Of a DNA stretch of 64,000 nt, positions 1 to 9,342 are shown one piece after another. The notes beneath the pieces were generated by a model, which made no database searches, had not been told where the DNA came from, and saw only the letters and a list, made by a program, of their open reading frames with translations. The stretch spans positions 1 to 64,000 of the forward strand of contig NZ_CAJYMO010000024.1 of NCBI RefSeq assembly GCF_913776365.1. Reading direction: 5' to 3'. This stretch comes from an uncultured Chryseobacterium sp. (GTDB lineage: Bacteria > Bacteroidota > Bacteroidia > Flavobacteriales > Weeksellaceae). The position numbers and the translations under genes are program-made. Every line of letters starts with the position of its first letter. Position 1 is the stretch's first letter.

Positions 1-100
1 TATGGCTTATGGCTTATGGCTTATGGCTTATGGCTTATGGCTTATGGCTTATGGCTTATGGCTTATGGCTTATGGCTTATGGCTTATGGCTTATGGCTTA
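1..100. repeat. 7-bp microsatellite (TATGGCT)n
   Basis: About 14 perfect head-to-tail copies of TATGGCT begin at the first base, so the array may extend beyond the window. Because 7 is not a multiple of 3, every plus-strand frame reads the same cyclic heptapeptide and has no stop inside the array; one frame stays open to a TGA near 148. The minus strand is closed by TAA. Copy-number change would shift the frame of anything translated through it. I see no start codon context within the window. Confidence 0.95.
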
Positions 101-182
101 AAGTTACGGTATTATAAAGCAGAAGAAAAAAAATTGGTGAATTTTTGAAATTATTTTTACTGTTTATTATCATGAAAGATGG

Positions 183-640
183 CAAGCCCCAACGGGACGA
201 TTTACAACAGCACCGGGTAAAACCCGATGGTTCAGATCATTCAAAAGTCCGGAATCCATATCTACGGAGCACCAACAGCAAGCCCTAACGGGGCGGCTTA
301 CAACAGCATCGGGTGCAACCCAATGGTTCAGACCGTTCAAACGTCCGCAATCCGTATCAACAGAGCACCAACAACAAGCCCCAACGGGACGATTTACAAC
401 AGCATCGGGTGAAACCTGATGGTTCAGACCGTTCAAACGTCCGCAATCTGTATCAACAGAGCACCAACAACAAGCCCCAACGGGGCGATTTACAACAGCA
501 TCGGGTGCAACCCGATGGTTCAGACCGTTCAAAAGTCACGAATCCGTATCAACGGAATACCAACAACAAGCCCTAACGGGGCGGCTTACAATAGCATCGG
601 GTGCAACCCGATGGTTCAGATCATTTAAAGTCATACACCC
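183..640. repeat. Five-copy 96-bp tandem repeat with two hairpins per unit
   Basis: Units start at 183, 279, 375, 471 and 567, exactly 96 bp apart; the last is partial. Each unit carries a GCCCCAACGGGGC-type hairpin and a CATCGGGT-GCA-ACCCGATG hairpin (8-bp stem, 3-nt loop). Copies 4 and 5 keep the second stem perfect, copy 3 has a G-U pair, and copies 1 and 2 have one mismatch. The period is a multiple of 3, so several frames stay open, but no good start or signal is present. Most likely a non-coding intergenic hairpin repeat. There are no unique spacers, so it is not CRISPR. Confidence 0.9.
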
Positions 641-657
641 CGCGGATAAAATGAAAA

Positions 658-1437
658 TCAATACGTTTTATTCCGCCGGTCTATATAAAAATAGTTTTTC
701 CCGTCTTTTGAGACTTCGAACATCCTGCCCAGTTTCCAGCTGAAATTTCTCTTGATGTCGGCATATTCAAATGGGATTACGGTATTGCCCTCCACATCAA
801 TCACTCCAAAAGTATTATTCCTCGAAGCAATGATCATAGGATTTGCGACATCATCCCCTTCAAGGATGTACAGGTATTCATATTGGGGATACATTTTGAA
901 CTGCCGGTAATCATTTGCATCCTTAAAGACTGATTTTTCGATAATGCCGTAAAATCCATTCATAATATAACCCTGAAACAGCTGCTGTACATATTCTTTA
1001 TGGATACATTGTCCCAGGTCTTCTTTTTTAAAACGGTAGACCCGTTTCCCCTGGCGGTCCACCCTGTAGGAAATTTCATCTTTCTCTACAGTGGCATAAT
1101 CGGCAGTCCCGAATTTTCTCAGCTTTTCATTGGGGGAATTCAGGAGATTGCAGTCTTCATAGAAAAATACGGCAATATGATATTCCGGCTGAATGATAAA
1201 ATTCCCTTTCTGGCTGACATAACCGAAGTTCCCGTCTTTCTTTTTCGGAATCAGAAGCGGAAGATCTTCATGCAGCACCGGAAGAGTACGGTTGCTTTCC
1301 GTCTTCTTCCGGACTGTACTTAACGCATGGGTACCGTTCTTTTTCACCGGTATTTTCCGGGTGGCTGCAGCCTGTGAACAAACTGAAGCTGAAATAAAAA
1401 GGCATAAAAACCGGACTGCATTTTTCATAATCATCAT
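658..1437 (-). CDS. WG-repeat secreted protein
   Basis: A 259-aa protein with an N-terminal signal peptide (hydrophobic stretch about residues 8-24, Ala-rich end). It contains WG-type repeats, seen as DGNFGYVSQKGNFIIQPEY near residue 70 and NTFGVIDVEGNTVIPFEY near residue 210, separated by a more divergent middle. WG (KWG) repeats form beta-rich, often extracytoplasmic domains with no assigned enzymatic role. The gene stands alone, divergent from acnB, with the repeat array downstream. The start is one of three Met in MMIM. Family call is firm, function unknown. Confidence 0.75.
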   Translation of the reverse strand: MMIMKNAVRFLCLFISASVCSQAAATRKIPVKKNGTHALSTVRKKTESNRTLPVLHEDLPLLIPKKKDGNFGYVSQKGNFIIQPEYHIAVFFYEDCNLLNSPNEKLRKFGTADYATVEKDEISYRVDRQGKRVYRFKKEDLGQCIHKEYVQQLFQGYIMNGFYGIIEKSVFKDANDYRQFKMYPQYEYLYILEGDDVANPMIIASRNNTFGVIDVEGNTVIPFEYADIKRNFSWKLGRMFEVSKDGKNYFYIDRRNKTY

Positions 1438-1740
1438 ACATTCAAAAAATTACGGACAAAAATAGAAAATATAAAATTTATATTTATAAAGAATCTAAAT
1501 AATTTCAACTATATAAAATAGTAAAAAATCGTAAATTTGAAAATATTTTTTTGAGGTTAAATACAAAAATTGGCCTGTAAGAGAAATGATTCGCTGCGGA
1601 TCTGCAGTATTTTTCTTAAGGAAACAGATCAGTACCTGAAAAAAATTACAGAGTACAGCTTGTTTTTCTTCTCATTTCAGGGAAGAATTCATCGATAACA
1701 ATGCCGTATTCCCTATAAGATTGAAAAGACTTCTATTATT
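1438..1740. promoter_or_regulatory. Divergent intergenic region before acnB
   Basis: This 303-bp AT-rich spacer separates the minus-strand WG-repeat gene from acnB. An exact flavobacterial -7 element, TAAATTTG, lies at 1532-1539 on the plus strand. I see no TTG at the usual -33 distance. If it is used, the acnB leader would be about 195 nt. No further gene or strong hairpin is visible. Confidence 0.4.
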
Positions 1741-4524
1741 ATGAACATTTATCAGGATTACATCCAAGAAATTGAAGAAAGAAAAAGCCAGGGGCTTCAT
1801 CCAAAACCTATTGACAGTGCAGCATTATTAAGCGAGATCATCGCACAGATCAAAGACACTGCTCACCCGTACAGGGCAGACTCCCTTACATTTTTTATTT
1901 ACAATACATTACCGGGAACAACCAGCGCTGCCGCTGCAAAAGCAACATTTTTAAAAGAAATTATCCTCGGTGAATCCGTAGTAGAAGAAATCTCACCGGC
2001 TTTTGCCTTTGAATTACTGTCCCATATGAAAGGTGGAAAATCCATTGAAGTGTTACTGGATCTTGCGCTCGGCAACGATGCAGCTGTAGCTCAACAGGCG
2101 GCAGAGGTTCTTAAGACCCAGGTTTTCCTTTATGAAGCGGACACTACGCGTCTGAAAGAAGCTTATCAGAATGGTAATGCCATTGCAAAAGAGATCCTGG
2201 AAAGCTATGCCAACGCAGAATTCTTTACTAAGCTTCCGGAAGTGGCCGAAGAAATAAAAGTGGTTACCTTTATCGCCGGTGAAGGTGACATTTCCACCGA
2301 CCTGTTGTCTCCGGGAAATCAAGCGCATTCAAGATCAGACCGCGAACTTCACGGTAAATGTATGATTACGCCTCAGGCACAGGAAGAAATAAAAGCTTTG
2401 CAGGCACAGCATCCTGATGCCAGCGTCATGCTGGTAGCGGAAAAAGGAACCATGGGCGTAGGGTCTTCCCGTATGTCGGGAGTAAACAACGTTGCCCTCT
2501 GGACCGGCAGACAGGCCAGCCCTTATGTGCCTTTCGTGAATATCGCTCCGATTGTTGGAGGAACCAACGGGATCTCCCCGATTTTCCTGACTACGGTAGA
2601 CGTTACCGGAGGAATCGGGATCGACCTTAAAAACTGGGTAAAGAAAACAGACGAAAACGGCGATCCGGTCCGCAATGAAAACGGCGAAATTGTTCTTGAA
2701 GAAGCATACTCGGTAGCAACGGGAACTGTCTTAACCATCAATACCAAAGAAAAGAAACTCTATAACGGAGATCAGGAACTTATTGATCTTTCAAGATCGT
2801 TTACTCCGCAGAAGATGGAATTCATCAAAGCAGGCGGTTCATATGCTATTGTCTTCGGTAAAAAACTGCAAACTTTTGCGGCGAAAACACTGGATATTGA
2901 GGCACCTCAGGTTTTTGCTCCATCCAAGGAAATTTCCTATGAGGGGCAGGGATTGACGGCCGTTGAAAAAATCTTCAACCGGAATGCCGTAGGGGTAACA
3001 CCGGGGAAAGTTCTACATGCAGGATCTGATGTACGGGTACAGGTAAACATCGTAGGTTCCCAGGATACGACCGGTCTTATGACCGCTCAGGAACTGGAGT
3101 CCATGGCAGCTACGGTAATTTCTCCGGTAGTAGACGGAGCATACCAGTCAGGATGCCATACCGCTTCCGTATGGGATAAAAAAGCACAGGCCAATATTCC
3201 GAAATTGATGAAATTCATGAATGATTTCGGGCTCATTACCGCCCGCGACCCAAAAGGGGAATACCATTCCATGACCGACGTTATCCATAAAGTACTGAAT
3301 GACATCACCATCGATGAATGGGCGATTATCATCGGGGGAGATTCCCATACGAGAATGTCCAAAGGGGTCGCTTTCGGAGCTGATTCCGGAACGGTGGCGC
3401 TGGCGCTGGCTACGGGTGAGGCTTCCATGCCGATCCCTGAATCTGTAAAAGTGATTTTCAGAGGAAGCATGAAAGAGCATATGGATTTCCGGGATGTGGT
3501 TCATGCCACCCAGGCACAGATGCTGAAACAATTCGGCGGCGAAAACGTATTCCAGGGAAGAATCATTGAGGTCCATATCGGGACCCTTCCGGCAGACCAG
3601 GCATTTACTTTTACAGACTGGACTGCTGAAATGAAAGCGAAAGCCTCCATTAATATTTCGGAAGACGACACGCTGATCGAATCCCTTGAAATTGCAAAAA
3701 GCAGAATCCAGATCATGATCGACAAAGGAATGGATAACCATAACCAGGTTCTTCAGGGATTGATCAATAAAGCGGACAAAAGGATTACGGAAATCAGATC
3801 CGGCGATAAGCCTGCGCTGACTCCGGATGCCAATGCCAAATATTATGCTGAAGTTGTAGTAGATCTGGATGCCATCACAGAACCGATGATTGCTGACCCG
3901 GACGTAAATAATGATGACGTTTCCAAAAGATATACCCATGACACGATCAGAGACCTTACCTATTACGGTGGTGATAAGAAAGTGGATCTGGGCTTTGTAG
4001 GATCATGCATGGTTCATAAAGGCGACCTCAAGATTGTTTCCCAGATGCTTAAGAACATTGAAAGGAAAAACGGAACAGTAGAATTCAAAGCTCCGCTGGT
4101 AGTAGCCGCCCCAACCTATAACATCATTGATGAACTAAAGGCTGAAGGAGACTGGGAATTCCTGGAAAAATATTCCGGATTTGAATTTGATGACAATGCT
4201 CCGAAAGGTGAAGCCCGTGTGGACTATAAAAACATGATGTACCTTGAGCGTCCCGGATGTAACCTCTGCATGGGTAACCAGGAAAAAGCAGCGAAAGGAG
4301 ATACCGTACTGGCTACTTCTACCCGTCTTTTCCAGGGGAGAGTGGTAGAAGATTCCGAACGTAAAAAAGGAGAATCTTTACTGGCTTCCACTCCGGTAGT
4401 TGTCTTATCAGCCATCTTCGGAAGAATCCCGAATATCGATGAATACAAAGCAGCGGTAGAAGGTATAGACCTTACCACTTTTGTTCCTTCCATCAAGGAA
4501 CTGACCAGTACAAGTGCACATTAG
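1741..4524 (+). CDS. acnB: Aconitate hydratase B / 2-methylisocitrate dehydratase
   Basis: 927 aa, AcnB type, somewhat longer than the E. coli protein. It should isomerise citrate to isocitrate in the TCA cycle and may dehydrate 2-methylisocitrate. The N-terminal about 160 residues form the HEAT-like domain and the swivel domain follows before the catalytic core, the AcnB domain order. The 4Fe-4S ligands are visible as Cys756 (GSCMVHKG) and Cys840/Cys843 (PGCNLCMGNQ). The substrate-loop sequence GGDSHTRMSKGVAFGADSG is intact. A strong hairpin follows at 4557-4590, so it is probably monocistronic although a second aconitase lies 300 bp downstream. Confidence 0.95.
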   Translation: MNIYQDYIQEIEERKSQGLHPKPIDSAALLSEIIAQIKDTAHPYRADSLTFFIYNTLPGTTSAAAAKATFLKEIILGESVVEEISPAFAFELLSHMKGGKSIEVLLDLALGNDAAVAQQAAEVLKTQVFLYEADTTRLKEAYQNGNAIAKEILESYANAEFFTKLPEVAEEIKVVTFIAGEGDISTDLLSPGNQAHSRSDRELHGKCMITPQAQEEIKALQAQHPDASVMLVAEKGTMGVGSSRMSGVNNVALWTGRQASPYVPFVNIAPIVGGTNGISPIFLTTVDVTGGIGIDLKNWVKKTDENGDPVRNENGEIVLEEAYSVATGTVLTINTKEKKLYNGDQELIDLSRSFTPQKMEFIKAGGSYAIVFGKKLQTFAAKTLDIEAPQVFAPSKEISYEGQGLTAVEKIFNRNAVGVTPGKVLHAGSDVRVQVNIVGSQDTTGLMTAQELESMAATVISPVVDGAYQSGCHTASVWDKKAQANIPKLMKFMNDFGLITARDPKGEYHSMTDVIHKVLNDITIDEWAIIIGGDSHTRMSKGVAFGADSGTVALALATGEASMPIPESVKVIFRGSMKEHMDFRDVVHATQAQMLKQFGGENVFQGRIIEVHIGTLPADQAFTFTDWTAEMKAKASINISEDDTLIESLEIAKSRIQIMIDKGMDNHNQVLQGLINKADKRITEIRSGDKPALTPDANAKYYAEVVVDLDAITEPMIADPDVNNDDVSKRYTHDTIRDLTYYGGDKKVDLGFVGSCMVHKGDLKIVSQMLKNIERKNGTVEFKAPLVVAAPTYNIIDELKAEGDWEFLEKYSGFEFDDNAPKGEARVDYKNMMYLERPGCNLCMGNQEKAAKGDTVLATSTRLFQGRVVEDSERKKGESLLASTPVVVLSAIFGRIPNIDEYKAAVEGIDLTTFVPSIKELTSTSAH

Positions 4525-4556
4525 GATATCCTCATCGGACAATAAAATCTGAATAT

Positions 4557-4590
4557 AAAAAGTTCCCCTCCTTACGGAAGGGAACTTTTT
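4557..4590 (+). terminator. Rho-independent terminator after acnB
   Basis: Arms AAAAAGTTCCC and GGGAACTTTTT with a T-run of eight bases lie 33 bp after the acnB stop. Shape and tail are typical of an intrinsic terminator. Confidence 0.85.
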
Positions 4591-4672
4591 TTTGTTTAGA
4601 ACATTTCTATTTAAGTATCCTCTCCCATTATTTTACCGTAAATCAACAGTTACCCTATTATTTTTCCCTACC

Positions 4673-4702
4673 TTGAACTTTGATTAATCCTCTCTATCTT
4701 TA
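4673..4702 (+). promoter_or_regulatory. Putative promoter of the second aconitase
   Basis: TTG at 4673-4675 and TATCTTTA at 4695-4702 are 19 bp apart. This matches the Bacteroidota -33/-7 pattern (TTG, TAnnTTTG) except for the last base. It predicts a 5' leader of about 115 nt before the ATG at 4826. Confidence 0.5.
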
Positions 4703-4762
4703 TGATCTTAACTCTTTTTTAGACATTGGAGGAACGGATTTTGATGGATAACAAAAGGAGAT

Positions 4763-4793
4763 TTTTTCATCCGGCCCTGCTCCGGCTGAAAAA
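4763..4793 (+). promoter_or_regulatory. 5'-leader hairpin upstream of aconitase
   Basis: Arms TTTTTCA-T-CCGG and CCGG-C-TGAAAAA enclose a 7-nt loop, giving an 11-bp stem with one mismatch. It is followed by a T/A-rich run and sits 32 nt before the ATG. It could be an attenuator, a stability element or a binding site. Confidence 0.4.
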
Positions 4794-4825
4794 TATTTTA
4801 TTATAAAAGAAAAAATAAATTAGAT

Positions 4826-7096
4826 ATGACTTTTGATATTGACATGATCAAAAAAGTGTATGAGCGCTACCCTGAAAGAATTGCTGCGGCAAGACAGATT
4901 ACAGGAAAGCCACTGACACTTTCAGAGAAAATCCTTTACACGCACTTGTGGGAAGGAAATGCAACCCAGGAATATGAAAGAGGAAATTCTTATGTAGATT
5001 TCGCGCCGGACAGAGTTGCGATGCAGGATGCTACCGCACAAATGGCCCTGCTGCAGTTTATGCAGGCCGGAAAGCCAAAGGTAGCGGTTCCTTCCACTGT
5101 ACATGCCGATCACCTGATCCAGGCGAAAGTGGGTGCAGACAAGGATTTGCAGGAAGGAATCAATAAAAACTCGGAGGTTTTCAACTTTTTAAGTTCCGTC
5201 TGCGATAAGTACGGAATCGGATTCTGGAAGCCAGGCGCAGGGATTATCCACCAGGTAGTGCTTGAAAACTATGCTTTTCCGGGAGGAATGATGATCGGTA
5301 CCGATTCCCATACGGTAAATGCCGGAGGGCTGGGCATGGTAGCCATTGGTGTAGGAGGTGCTGATGCAGTAGATGTAATGGCAGGAATGGCCTGGGAACT
5401 TAAAATGCCAAGACTGATCGGGGTAAAATTAACCGGTAAGATGTCCGGATGGACTTCTGCCAAAGATGTTATCCTTAAAGTAGCCGGAATCCTGACCGTG
5501 AAAGGAGGAACCGGATGTATCGTGGAATATTTCGGGGAAGGAGCAGAATCCCTTTCTGCTACCGGTAAAGGAACCATTTGTAATATGGGAGCTGAAGTAG
5601 GGGCTACCACTTCTACTTTCGGGTATGACGATTCCATGAGGAGATACCTTTCTGCTACCGGACGACAGGACATCGTGGATGCAGCAGACCAGATTGCCGA
5701 ACATCTGACAGGAGATCCTGAAGTATATGCCAATCCGGAACAGTATTTTGATCAGTTGATCGAAATCAATCTTTCAGAACTTACCCCGCATTTGAACGGG
5801 CCTTTCACTCCGGACTTAGCAACACCGGTTTCTGAATTCAGAGCCAAGGCAGAAGCTAACGGATGGCCTATTGAAGTAGAATGGGCACTGATCGGTTCAT
5901 GTACCAACTCTTCATATGAAGATTTGTCGAGAGCGGCCTCCATTGTAGAGAATGCAGTAGCTAAGGGGGTTAAGCCTAAAGCGATTTTAGGAATTAACCC
6001 GGGCTCGGAACAGGTAAAATATACGGCTGAAAGAGACGGCTTCCTGGATTCGTTCAGGAAATTCGAAAATGCAAGGATTTTTACCAATGCATGCGGACCT
6101 TGTATCGGACAATGGGACAGGGAAGGTGCTGAAAAAGGTGAAAAGAATTCCATTATCCACTCTTTTAACAGAAACTTTGCAAAAAGAGCGGATGGTAACC
6201 CCAATACCCATGCTTTTGTGGCTTCACCTGAGATGGTGGCTGCCGTAGCTATTTCGGGAAGACTGGATTTCAACCCGATTACCGATACCCTGACCACTGA
6301 AAGCGGGGAACAGGTAAAACTGGATGAGCCGAAAGGTTCTGAGCTTCCTTCAAAAGGTTTTGCCGTAGAAGATAACGGATATCAGGCCCCTTCTGAAGAT
6401 GGTTCGGGCGTTGTTGTAGACGTAAGTCCGACTTCAGACAGGCTTCAGATCCTTGAAGAATTCCCGGCATGGGACGGTAAGAACATTACCGGTGCCAAAG
6501 TACTGATCAAAGCTTTCGGGAAATGTACTACTGACCATATTTCTATGGCCGGTCCATGGCTGAAGTACAGAGGCCACCTGGATAATATATCCAATAATAT
6601 GCTGATCGGTGCCGTAAATGCGTATAACATGGAGACCAACCACGTTAAAAACCAGCTAACCGGTGAATACGGGGAAGTACCGGCTGTACAACGGGCTTAT
6701 AAAGCTGCCAATATCCCGTCGATTGTGGTAGGAGACCAGAATTACGGTGAAGGATCTTCCAGAGAGCATGCAGCGATGGAACCGAGGCACCTTGGTGTAA
6801 AAGCAGTCCTGGTGAAATCTTTTGCGAGAATCCATGAGACCAATCTGAAAAAACAGGGAATGCTTGGGCTGACATTTGCCGATGAAGCAGACTACGACAA
6901 AGTACAGGAAGATGACACTGTGAATTTCCTTGATCTCGAACAGTTTGCTCCAGGAAAACAGCTGACCCTAGAATTCGTTCATAAAGACGGATCCAAAGAT
7001 ACGGTCATGGCGAACCATACTTACAATGCCCAGCAGATTGACTGGTTCAAAGCAGGTTCTGCCTTAAACCTGATCAAGCAGCAGGAGAAAAATTAA
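4826..7096 (+). CDS. Aconitate hydratase, mitochondrial-type
   Basis: 756 aa, close to mitochondrial aconitase length and clearly different from AcnB. It performs the same citrate/isocitrate step in the cytoplasm. The Fe-S ligands appear as Cys359 or so ([11 protein letters not shown]) and Cys423/Cys426 or so ([10 protein letters not shown]). The substrate loop [12 protein letters not shown] and the C-terminal swivel motif [19 protein letters not shown] are intact, so it should be active. It has its own likely promoter and a bidirectional terminator at 7120-7149. Having two different aconitases side by side suggests different conditions of use, such as oxidative or iron stress versus growth; that is inference. 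Confidence 0.93.
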   Translation: MTFDIDMIKKVYERYPERIAAARQITGKPLTLSEKILYTHLWEGNATQEYERGNSYVDFAPDRVAMQDATAQMALLQFMQAGKPKVAVPSTVHADHLIQAKVGADKDLQEGINKNSEVFNFLSSVCDKYGIGFWKPGAGIIHQVVLENYAFPGGMMIGTDSHTVNAGGLGMVAIGVGGADAVDVMAGMAWELKMPRLIGVKLTGKMSGWTSAKDVILKVAGILTVKGGTGCIVEYFGEGAESLSATGKGTICNMGAEVGATTSTFGYDDSMRRYLSATGRQDIVDAADQIAEHLTGDPEVYANPEQYFDQLIEINLSELTPHLNGPFTPDLATPVSEFRAKAEANGWPIEVEWALIGSCTNSSYEDLSRAASIVENAVAKGVKPKAILGINPGSEQVKYTAERDGFLDSFRKFENARIFTNACGPCIGQWDREGAEKGEKNSIIHSFNRNFAKRADGNPNTHAFVASPEMVAAVAISGRLDFNPITDTLTTESGEQVKLDEPKGSELPSKGFAVEDNGYQAPSEDGSGVVVDVSPTSDRLQILEEFPAWDGKNITGAKVLIKAFGKCTTDHISMAGPWLKYRGHLDNISNNMLIGAVNAYNMETNHVKNQLTGEYGEVPAVQRAYKAANIPSIVVGDQNYGEGSSREHAAMEPRHLGVKAVLVKSFARIHETNLKKQGMLGLTFADEADYDKVQEDDTVNFLDLEQFAPGKQLTLEFVHKDGSKDTVMANHTYNAQQIDWFKAGSALNLIKQQEKN

Positions 7097-7119
7097 TTCT
7101 AAGAATTAATTAACCATAG

Positions 7120-7149
7120 AAAAAGCAGTTTCAAATGAAACTGCTTTTT
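7120..7149. terminator. Bidirectional terminator between aconitase and LytTR regulator
   Basis: AAAAGCAGTTTC and GAAACTGCTTTT form a perfect stem of 12 bp or more with an AAAT loop, flanked by A-run and T-run. It serves the plus-strand aconitase and overlaps the stop codon of the minus-strand regulator. Confidence 0.85.
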
Positions 7150-7834
7150 ATTTTATCCTCGCTAAAAGGTGCATGCGGTAGCTCTCTCCTACCGGAATCT
7201 CATGACCGGTAACAAGCATTATTTTCCTTGCGGCCACGTTCCTGATCTGATTTAAATTCACGATGAAGGATTTGTGTATTCTCACAAAAAAAGCTTCCGG
7301 AAGCTGTTGCTCCATCGATTTCAGGGTATCCAATACAATGTATTCCTGCTCCCGTGTTTTGATATTAATATAGTCCCTGATGCTTTCCACATACAGGATA
7401 TCTTTAAAATTAATCCGGTGCTGCTGCCCCGAAGACTTTACAAAAAAGTGAGTAGGCCCTGCAGAACCGGCCGGCATAAAACGTTCCTGTGCTTTCAGTG
7501 TGCTTCTATAAAATCTTTCAAACGTAACAGGCTTCAGCAGATAGTCGATGACGTGATGATCATATCCTTCCAAAGCATATTCCGAATAAGCCGTTGTTAA
7601 AATATACTTCTTCCGGTCGCCGAGGATTTTCATAAAATTGATTCCGGACAGCTCCGGCATCTGAATGTCCAGAAAAATCAGGTCGGATGCATTGTTCTGG
7701 ACATATTCCATTGCCTCAATCGGATTTTCGGTGGAGAAAACCAGTTCCAGAAACGGCACTTTATTCACGTAGCTTTTCAGCAGCGAAACGGCCAGCGGCT
7801 CATCGTCGACAATGACACATTTAATCTTATTCAT
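7148..7834 (-). CDS. LytTR-family response regulator
   Basis: 228 aa with a receiver domain (about 1-118) and a LytTR DNA-binding domain (about 130-228). The acidic pocket VDDEP and phosphoacceptor Asp56 (LIFLDIQMPELSG) are present, as is the conserved Lys region near YLLKPV. The LytTR part shows FVKSSGQQHRINFKDILYVES and the RIHKSFIVNL motif. It overlaps the histidine kinase gene upstream by 8 bp, so the two are translated together as one two-component system. Targets are unknown; the neighbouring outer-membrane receptors are candidates only by position. Confidence 0.92.
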   Translation of the reverse strand: MNKIKCVIVDDEPLAVSLLKSYVNKVPFLELVFSTENPIEAMEYVQNNASDLIFLDIQMPELSGINFMKILGDRKKYILTTAYSEYALEGYDHHVIDYLLKPVTFERFYRSTLKAQERFMPAGSAGPTHFFVKSSGQQHRINFKDILYVESIRDYINIKTREQEYIVLDTLKSMEQQLPEAFFVRIHKSFIVNLNQIRNVAARKIMLVTGHEIPVGESYRMHLLARIK

Positions 7835-8840
7835 TCCGCAAATCTATTTTCAGGTCTACCGCGAATTCGGTTTCGGAATTTTTTATATTCAGTTCATGCT
7901 TACCGGGATAAAGAATGGACAGCCTTTTCTTTACATTTTCAATTCCGATGCCGGAAACCTCATCTTTCATCCTTTCATTTTTATAATTCAACAGATAAAA
8001 ATGCAGAATTTTATGGCTTTCGGAAATCTTCATTTCAAAACCCTTATCCCGGAAGTCTCCGTGTTTAAAAGCATTTTCTACAAACGGAACCAAAATCATC
8101 GGGGAGATTTTCAGCCCGGAATGGCTGATGTGTTTTTCTATGATCAGCAACTCAGGTTTCTTAATCCGCAGTTTTTCCAGCGCGGTCAGGCTGTCGATAT
8201 ACCCGATTTCCTTATCTAAAGTAATGGCATCTTCAGTAAGGTCTTTTGTGCTGTACCTCAGCAGCCTGCTTAATTCTTCAATGGCCGGTAAAGCTTTTTC
8301 GGAATTCTGATACACCAGCGAATAAATATTGTTTAGCGAATTAAAAATAAAATGCGGATTAATCTGGGTTTTTAAGGCCTGCAGTTCTGCGGTCTTTCTG
8401 GCTTCGATGAGTTCGGCTTTTTCAGCTTCCGTCCGGATAAAATATTGAAGAAACCAGAATGTCGTACTGATGAAAATGGCCGTGCTGCTAAAAAAAATGT
8501 TATCGAAAAAATAATAGGCAATTCCCGTATCCGGATCGTAATTCCTGAATCCCAATGTCGCAGGCAGCAACACTTCTTCTATAGAATAGCGCACGATAAC
8601 AAAGCAGGTTACGCTCAGCAAAAAGGCAATAACGGATTTGTAGATCTTATCCGGCTCATAAAACCGGGGAACGATAAAAAAATAGTTGACGTAAAAGGAT
8701 ATAAAGCTGGTAAGAAAAAAGGTGATTTTAAACGTAAGGGATTTTTCAGAATCAAATACGAAATAAGGAATCACCACCGATCCGATAATATAAATCGTCC
8801 AGAAAAAAATATGAAACCAAACAAGCTTATGCGTCTTCAT
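7827..8840 (-). CDS. LytS-type sensor histidine kinase
   Basis: 337 aa. The N-terminal half has four or more membrane segments (about residues 8-135) with no extracytoplasmic sensor domain. It is followed by a coiled linker rich in Glu/Ala and the His_kinase motif QINPHFIFNSLNNI, with the phospho-His near residue 162. The C-terminal ATPase part shows PFVENAFKHG (N box) and GIGIENVKKRL (G box). Known partners of this class are LytTR regulators, which fits the overlapping gene downstream. It overlaps the small secreted-protein gene upstream by 4 bp. Confidence 0.92.
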   Translation of the reverse strand: MKTHKLVWFHIFFWTIYIIGSVVIPYFVFDSEKSLTFKITFFLTSFISFYVNYFFIVPRFYEPDKIYKSVIAFLLSVTCFVIVRYSIEEVLLPATLGFRNYDPDTGIAYYFFDNIFFSSTAIFISTTFWFLQYFIRTEAEKAELIEARKTAELQALKTQINPHFIFNSLNNIYSLVYQNSEKALPAIEELSRLLRYSTKDLTEDAITLDKEIGYIDSLTALEKLRIKKPELLIIEKHISHSGLKISPMILVPFVENAFKHGDFRDKGFEMKISESHKILHFYLLNYKNERMKDEVSGIGIENVKKRLSILYPGKHELNIKNSETEFAVDLKIDLRNE

Positions 8841-9184
8841 CGTACTTCTTTGTTATTGATCAAAATACTTTTCGAGGAGGTATAATGTAAATATAATGAA
8901 ACAGCATCAGTATTCCGGTTTTCTATTGAAAGACTTGCTTTTTTAGGCAGCCGGTATGTGAATCCGGATGCAGCCGCTATGCTGCGGGGCATAGTAAGTT
9001 TTGAAGACAGATTGATTTCTTTATCCGAAAGGTTTTTCAGTTCCAAAGTTACCGGTGCTTTTACCTCATGTATAAAGAGGCTTTCTCCCGGAGGTATGGT
9101 AATTGTCTTCCATACATCGACCCGTTGAGCCGGTATAAAAGATGATGTAAAGATCAGGCTGAAGATAAGAATAAGGTTTTTCAT
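8837..9184 (-). CDS. Small secreted protein, unknown
   Basis: 115 aa with a clear signal peptide (MKNLILIFSLIFTSSFIPAQ). The mature part is predicted mainly beta, without Cys or a known motif. Its stop overlaps the kinase start by 4 bp, so it is the first gene of a three-gene operon with the LytS/LytTR pair. It could be a periplasmic accessory protein of the signalling system. I do not recognise the family. Confidence 0.7.
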   Translation of the reverse strand: MKNLILIFSLIFTSSFIPAQRVDVWKTITIPPGESLFIHEVKAPVTLELKNLSDKEINLSSKLTMPRSIAAASGFTYRLPKKASLSIENRNTDAVSLYLHYTSSKSILINNKEVR

Positions 9185-9342
9185 AGCTCAAAAATAGTCA
9201 AGGACAATGGCATTATTCATACTGAATCTGCAAACACCCGAAAATTATCGACGAAATATTTTTTATCGGATGAAAACCGTTGAAAACCTAAATGCTGTTT
9301 TATGCTTCTTTTCATCAGAATACATTTGCCAAAAAGAAGACA

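Noticed and set aside
170-532. 120-aa minus-strand ORF in the 96-bp array
   Set aside because: It is a translation of the repeat with a TTG start inside the array, a 32-aa period equal to the unit, and no start context or signal. The hairpins explain the sequence better.
183-640. CRISPR array
   Set aside because: Units are contiguous with no unique spacers, and no cas genes are seen.
3148-3939. 263-aa ORF antisense to acnB
   Set aside because: Shadow of a well-supported gene; no start context or motif.
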